Shown: positions 58,926-64,000 of the stretch, piece by piece
Layout of the letters: each line of letters begins with the position of its first letter
Position numbering within the stretch: position 1 is the stretch's first letter
DNA from: Lineus longissimus
Taxonomy: Eukaryota; Nemertea; Pilidiophora; Heteronemertea; Lineidae
DNA length: 64,000 nucleotides
Assembly (NCBI RefSeq): GCF_910592395.1
Contig: NC_088326.1
Location: 10,359,001 to 10,423,000 of the forward strand
Direction: 5' to 3'
The notes under the pieces: generated by a model
Seen by the model: the letters and a program-made list of their open reading frames with translations, nothing else
Told to the model about the DNA's origin: nothing
The model's database searches: none
Made by a program: the position numbers and the translations under genes

Positions 58926-59906
58926 AAACGGCCTGTGGAGTACACAAAATTGTCAAAGGTTCCAGTTAGGCCAATCATAAAAGCGGAATTTAAGGAAATA
59001 TTTTTGCTCGTCATGAACTCTGAGGAATTTTCTGTCATGCACCAAAAGTTAGACTCACCTGGGCAGGTTATTGATGATTATCGTTTTAATCGAGCAAAAA
59101 AAACGTTCGATTTGATCGAAAAAAGAAAATTCTTCTACCCAAGAAAAAGGCGATTTTTTGGGAGTTACAAGCATTTCCTGATATTTGATGGTAAAGTTGG
59201 CAACACAATGACGTTTTTTGACACGAAGTTGATGAAAGATTATGGAGGAATCACTTTCGATAGCACAAACCCTTGTAAAGAGCTTGCCAGCAGGAAAATT
59301 CGGGTGTGCATCGAATACGACTGGGCAGTGGTGCAGCGTATCGTGCATGGCAATCCCAGAGGAATCTTTGTTTGTGATGTGACGTCATCTGTGACGTCAG
59401 AAGGGATGCTTCAGATGATATTCTCAAATATGACACATTTGCTTGGTATCAGCACACGAGACTTTCACTTCACCGACGAGGGCATTGGATTTCTTTGCGA
59501 AAAGGAAAGCGATGGTACGACGTATTTAAAATTTCATATGAAAAATGCACATCGACTAGTTCGTTACAAAGTAACCAATACAGGACTTTGCCTGTGCCGG
59601 TGGAGTACTCAAGATAGAATCTTACTCGTTTTTCGATCAAGCGATGTGGAGACCAAAAATGGTATCCTAGTTCAAGAATGGTTCGATCGAGGGGTATCCA
59701 TATCACACGAATGTCCAACCTTACTGCGTTGCGAAGTTGTCGTACGAAACGAAAGAACTTCTATCGAAAAAAGTGAGAAACCTCGTTTGATGTGGAGTGA
59801 TATGAACGGTACAATTTTAAGGCTTCACGAGAATAAACTTGGATCTGGGAATAAGAAACAAATAAAATGGACGGATATTTACTACAGGGTAGGAATTTAT
59901 AACTAG
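58926..59906 (+). CDS. PAN-family exon C (propeller-like repeat 2)
   Basis: A 326-codon exon from acceptor ATCAACTAG, phase 0, to TAG at 59906. Its first in-frame methionine lies well inside the domain, and a stop precedes the exon start, so it must be spliced onto something. It aligns end to end with copy A exon 3 (EYTKLSKV, GSYKHFLIF, FSNMTHLL, FTDEGIGFLCE, TKNGILVQ, WTDIYYR). The likely donors are the PAN exon and exon 2 of copy B, making C an alternative 3' exon, or a third, partly lost gene. Confidence 0.6.
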   Translation, partial: KRPVEYTKLSKVPVRPIIKAEFKEIFLLVMNSEEFSVMHQKLDSPGQVIDDYRFNRAKKTFDLIEKRKFFYPRKRRFFGSYKHFLIFDGKVGNTMTFFDTKLMKDYGGITFDSTNPCKELASRKIRVCIEYDWAVVQRIVHGNPRGIFVCDVTSSVTSEGMLQMIFSNMTHLLGISTRDFHFTDEGIGFLCEKESDGTTYLKFHMKNAHRLVRYKVTNTGLCLCRWSTQDRILLVFRSSDVETKNGILVQEWFDRGVSISHECPTLLRCEVVVRNERTSIEKSEKPRLMWSDMNGTILRLHENKLGSGNKKQIKWTDIYYRVGIYN

Positions 59907-61110
59907 ATGTTAATGCGATAACTTTTTATTTAGGCATAAAGTATGTCGATCTTTTTCATACAAAAAGGCCTTCGAGCAGGCTAGGGCCTGTTACTTCTCA
60001 AATCAGGATCTTTGAGAAATATTCAAGCTGTATTAAACACGTCACTAGGACGGCATGTTACCATATGCCTACTTGCAATCTGCATGTCCTAATCCATAAA
60101 TAAAACCGCGTCAATCGGATTCATGTATCAGATGTAGTGTCTTCTAATAAATAATATTATGACCGGCAAGAGTTTGCCATTTAGAGTCAATGGCGGCCAA
60201 TTCCACTCTCAACTTTGAATCGATTCTTTAGGGAATCGACTCGAACTTCAGTGCAAATCCGCAATTGGTGACGTCATTGGCGTCAAAAACTCTTTCTTTT
60301 GATTTTTTCCAAAAGACTATCAAAACGTTACAATCAGCTTGAAACATGCTTTGTAAACTTACTGAGATGTATAAATACGATACAACGAGAAAACACCGCA
60401 CAAATATCGATGTAAGATTATTTTGTGGAGAACTATATCTTGGCCAATTTACACTGTACTCTCCCACAAGTGCGACCTCGTCACAATCATCGCGTGGTGG
60501 TTGATTGCTTTTTCAATACGTCTTTTGTTTGGCGACGTCGAATGACTCTAAAGGGACTACGTCCACCAGGTTCCCAGGTACCCCAAGTCTCGCCCCCAGC
60601 CGCCCCTCTAATTCAAGCAAGAGCGGAATTACTTCATTGATAATTAGAGTTTCAGTAATGCGCATGGGGAATGGGCTGGTTGTCCAGCACATCGGACGTA
60701 AACGCATGCAGGGCAGCCTCTTAACTGTGGCCAAGACGAGGAAACTAAGGCTGTTTGGTCTTTTGTATATTCGGTATGGTATGTAGAAATGACCTGAAGT
60801 AATTTCAAAGCATGTTGAAAAAAGTGACGAATCAATCGTAGCGCTGAATTTTTGGTACAGTTTGTTTCAATGTGTAGGTATTACCACCTTGCATCAAGCT
60901 GCTCCGGAATGCTACAAGTTATCTAACCTCGGCAGGAGCGCACGGATTCCCGGTGAAGTTACAGTTTCGGAACAGGTCCAAGCTGTTGACTAAGGTGTAT
61001 GTCCCAGTGGAGAATGTTAATTGGGACAGATTAAGGCGCCTGGAGACAGATCAAGGTTTTAAAGCGCTACAGAAAGGCTTATACGGAAACGTCGAAGTGT
61101 TATTTAAGTA
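59907..61110. other. Intergenic, no gene seen
   Basis: Short frames only. A minus-strand frame at 60513-60734 (NEVIPLLLELEGRL) may be a transposon remnant but could not be assigned. Confidence 0.4.
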
Positions 61111-61271
61111 CAGTCGATCTTCCCTAAGCGGACACCTTTCTTTTAAGGACACTAGTTTTGGTTCCAACTTGGTTATATCCATTCAGTTGTACCTTTATAA
61201 TCAGGACACCTCTCTATTGAGGACATCACTTGTTAGTCCTGAGGGTGTCCTTAATAGAGAGGTTCTACCTG
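61111..61271. mobile_element. MITE family 3, copy
   Basis: CAGTCGATCTTCCCTAAGCG on the left; TCCTTAATAGAGAGGTTCTA on the right, with GGACACCTCTCTATTGAGGA inside. Confidence 0.75.
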
Positions 61272-64000
61272 TACTCTGCAAATGACATGGGCGTGAGTGA
61301 TATCATTGTGAAAACAATTAGAAGCATTGTCTTGTAATTCGTTTATCACTGAAGAATCAGTTCTCCAGATCGCCGAGAATCTGAGAGACCTTCCAACTTG
61401 ACGAGCTAGCTGGTCCTACGGAGGGAAGGAGATGGTTATTTGACAATGCTGGAAAATGTGTGGCTGGAGTCTCTGAAAAATAACGCTGTGTTCAATTGGT
61501 ATATGCAATTCTTTAATCACGCATTGCATACGAATCGAGTCAAATGCACAGCAGGTTTGACTTTGAAATAGCAAACATATTGCGAATCATGGGGACCCAA
61601 TTAGCGCATGCACTACTACATGAACATTGGGTGGTTAACCTGTCTTAACATTTTATTCAGATGGTGTCCAAGAGTCCAAGCTTTATCAGACACATGTTAT
61701 TTTGGCAAATTTATCAAAGAGCGTTTAATTTGACTCTTGTTTTACGTGACGCAGACATTTTCCCAGGCCACCCCAGGCACCACTGGAGCCTGCTTAGGAT
61801 ACACAAGATTTAGATACGATTCTTGGCAAGCTAGGAAATTGATTCTCCAGGCTGTTTATAGATAGAGCGACGATGTTTTAATGACAAAAGGACTTGAATT
61901 TCACACTCCCGTCCAATGCCGCCGTCTTGTGTCAGATTATCAAACTAAAGGCGGAATATAAACATGTGGGCCGTGGCCAAATCGAAGAAAAAGTTATCAT
62001 TCGTTACAACATTTCAATGAAAGCAAAATGCTCTCATCGTGATAAAACTGTGTTGACATCCAATTATCGAAAAGTTCCGACAAAATAGTTAACCACGTTA
62101 AGCCTTTGATTAAGAGGAAAACCAACGCCAAGTGCATTTTTTAGTTCATTATTTCACTCTGTGGAGGCCGAGCTGGCTTCCTTCAGCCCTGCTAGCTAAG
62201 AGGTAACTCATGAACTAAAGTCTTTCAAACAGGTATTCGGTAAAAGTGACCTTCTTTCTGGTTAATAATTTCAACATACCGGTATCAGCTTTATGACCTA
62301 CCATTTTGCGGGAACTTTTGTTTCATGTGACGTTAGCGGGAATAGTATGGGATAGGCGCGTGCTTGGAATCCCGTTGGCGTTGGCGTATCAAGTTGTGTA
62401 GAGGTATATCTCCGAAGTAGACATAATATCCAAGCATATCGTCTTTTCCTGTATTAGCTTCAAGGTTCTGACGTCATTGTACACTACATTACAATGTACT
62501 TTCCGATTGCGTGATGTAAAAGGGCTACGACCACCGATTCGTAGTAAAATTGTCAAATTTGTGTGACGTTTGAAATCAAACGACATCGGGAGCACTGGTG
62601 GCCAATTCCAGCAGGGGCGGAACCAAGTTATCAAATATTGACTTCTGGTCCTGCGTAAGGAGGCTGGCATATCCACTGTGGCTATTTGGGTACTTGTCGT
62701 ATCACAGGAAAGATTGAGTCCACTGACTTGGTACATAATTTGTTATGTAGGGTAGAAAGTGCATCCTTTTTAATACTTGTCGTTTGGAATTGACCACCCT
62801 AAATAAGAAGACGGTCAGTGAACTCTTCCTTCCGGTAATATGTAATCCTAAAACACCTGGATATAGAATCAACCGCACTTTACAGTGTAAGTGCACCGGG
62901 AAATGCACTATGCGCCAACGTAGCCTCGTGTTGAAGTGAGCGGTTATGGTTAGGCAACGATAACTGCATGTGTTGTTCAACATTTTAGCTCCACCCTCAC
63001 GGTTTTGGTGCCAGTGAGACAACCAATACCTCCAATTCGGTATCAATAATTCCTTAAACAAACAAGAACAAGGAGCGAAAAAACAACTGCACTTAAACTA
63101 TAGTACAAGAACTTTATTTCTTCAATATAAAAGACGTAAAATATATAATATCTGTACAGGGTTTTGTACAAAAATGACATGCTGGTCCACTGGATTTGAT
63201 CGTGACGTCATGAAGCATGGAACGGAGGATGTAAGGTCCTCTTGGCCACGTGACCATAATATTTGTATTCAAGTTATGTTCGTGATGCTTGATTCGGTGG
63301 GTAGATTCGTACAAAAATATTCGACTATAAAAATACGATATGAAAATATCGAACAATTATATGTGAGCGAGTTTTGGCCACCTGTTCGGTGACGTAGGAA
63401 CTTTGGTGATGAAAAAAAAAACTAACCCCGTCTAACTCTGATGTCCAGGAATCCAAATTTCCTGGCAGGATAGTCCCATCATGGCCTATCGCCAGTTGGA
63501 CTGAGGATTTCGGTGCATTCGCCTCTATCCTCAATCAGAAATCATGAAGAACTAGCTGTCAAGTGACAGGTTTTGACCAATCGAACCCCCCGCATGTGAT
63601 CATGGCTGTACGATCATGACTGTGCCGGACAAGCATGATAGCTCTCTTCTGATTGGTCAATACCTGCCAGGAAGTCCTAAATTGCTGCTTGAGGAAAGTG
63701 ACGAATGTCTTTGATACCAACATGACAAATGCGATGAACTCATTAAACAATATAGACAATAGTATTTAAGTCCATCACGCCAGAACTGGCTAATGTCAAC
63801 GATTTTAACCAAATAAATGGTTGCCGGACACGTACGTCAGGTTAAGGTGCGGGTGCCATTTAATTAAATTAAAGTGTAGTACGTTTTGAACGTAGCTTTT
63901 GAAATGTCATTATACATTATTTCTATACAGTACTCACATTTTTTAGTTACTTTCGATTTACTTTCCTATTTTCATTTTCCTAAAATGTACAGTTACGTTC
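61272..64000. other. Intergenic, no gene seen
   Basis: No supported coding region. Frames at 62389-63061 (minus) show no domain and no splice support. Confidence 0.45.

Noticed and set aside
60513-62736. Two minus-strand segments with similar (P)PLLLEL-like text
   Set aside because: The resemblance is short and could not be extended into a repeat family or a transposase.
1-64000. CRISPR arrays, operons, bacterial promoters
   Set aside because: None is present; the tandem repeats lack the spacer structure and the sequence is eukaryotic.

Overview
This window is eukaryotic and almost certainly from an animal. The genes are far apart, some have GT-AG introns, transposon relics of many kinds fill the gaps, and the recognisable genes are animal types: a TRIM E3 ligase, a Mab-21/cGAS-like nucleotidyltransferase, a cystin-like ciliary protein and PAN/apple-domain proteins. 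No operons, Shine-Dalgarno sites or viral cassettes are seen. The gene set and the density of MITEs suit a marine invertebrate such as a lophotrochozoan or a cephalochordate-like lineage, but the sequence alone does not fix the taxon.

Layout. At 0.5-1.4 kb lies a decayed mariner-like transposon. At 3.4-4.1 kb there is a two-copy tandem repeat holding broken membrane-anchor reading frames. At 5.6-6.7 kb (minus) there is an intact single-exon Golgi-type glycosyltransferase of the Anp1/Mnn9 (GT62) type. From 11.4 to 32.7 kb (minus) four exons with matching phases assemble into a 232-residue cystin-1-like protein. Its long second intron holds a plus-strand, single-exon TRIM gene (19.1-20.9 kb), several nested MITEs and LINE remnants.

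The region from 36.5 to 59.9 kb is the most unusual. It carries an unrecognised family in which a PAN/apple domain is followed by propeller-like repeats. Copy A is at 36.5-40.8 kb, copy B at 55.0-56.5 kb, and a third C-terminal exon (C) at 58.9-59.9 kb. Between A and B, on the opposite strand (42.3-46.3 kb), lies a very large ankyrin-repeat protein that ends in a Mab-21/cGAS-like nucleotidyltransferase with its three catalytic acids intact. That reading frame is broken once by a one-base shift near 44.23 kb. A three-copy 108-bp minisatellite lies 0.6-0.9 kb upstream of its start.

How the genes could relate. The TRIM protein and the ankyrin-nucleotidyltransferase both belong to families used in innate sensing, and the PAN-propeller family is of a kind that varies between lineages. 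The cystin-like protein is a predicted myristoylated ciliary protein, and the GT62-like enzyme is a predicted Golgi enzyme. They look like independent genes sharing a transposon-rich neighbourhood. The rest, more than three quarters of the window, is intergenic or intronic DNA with at least twenty repeat elements, several inserted into one another.
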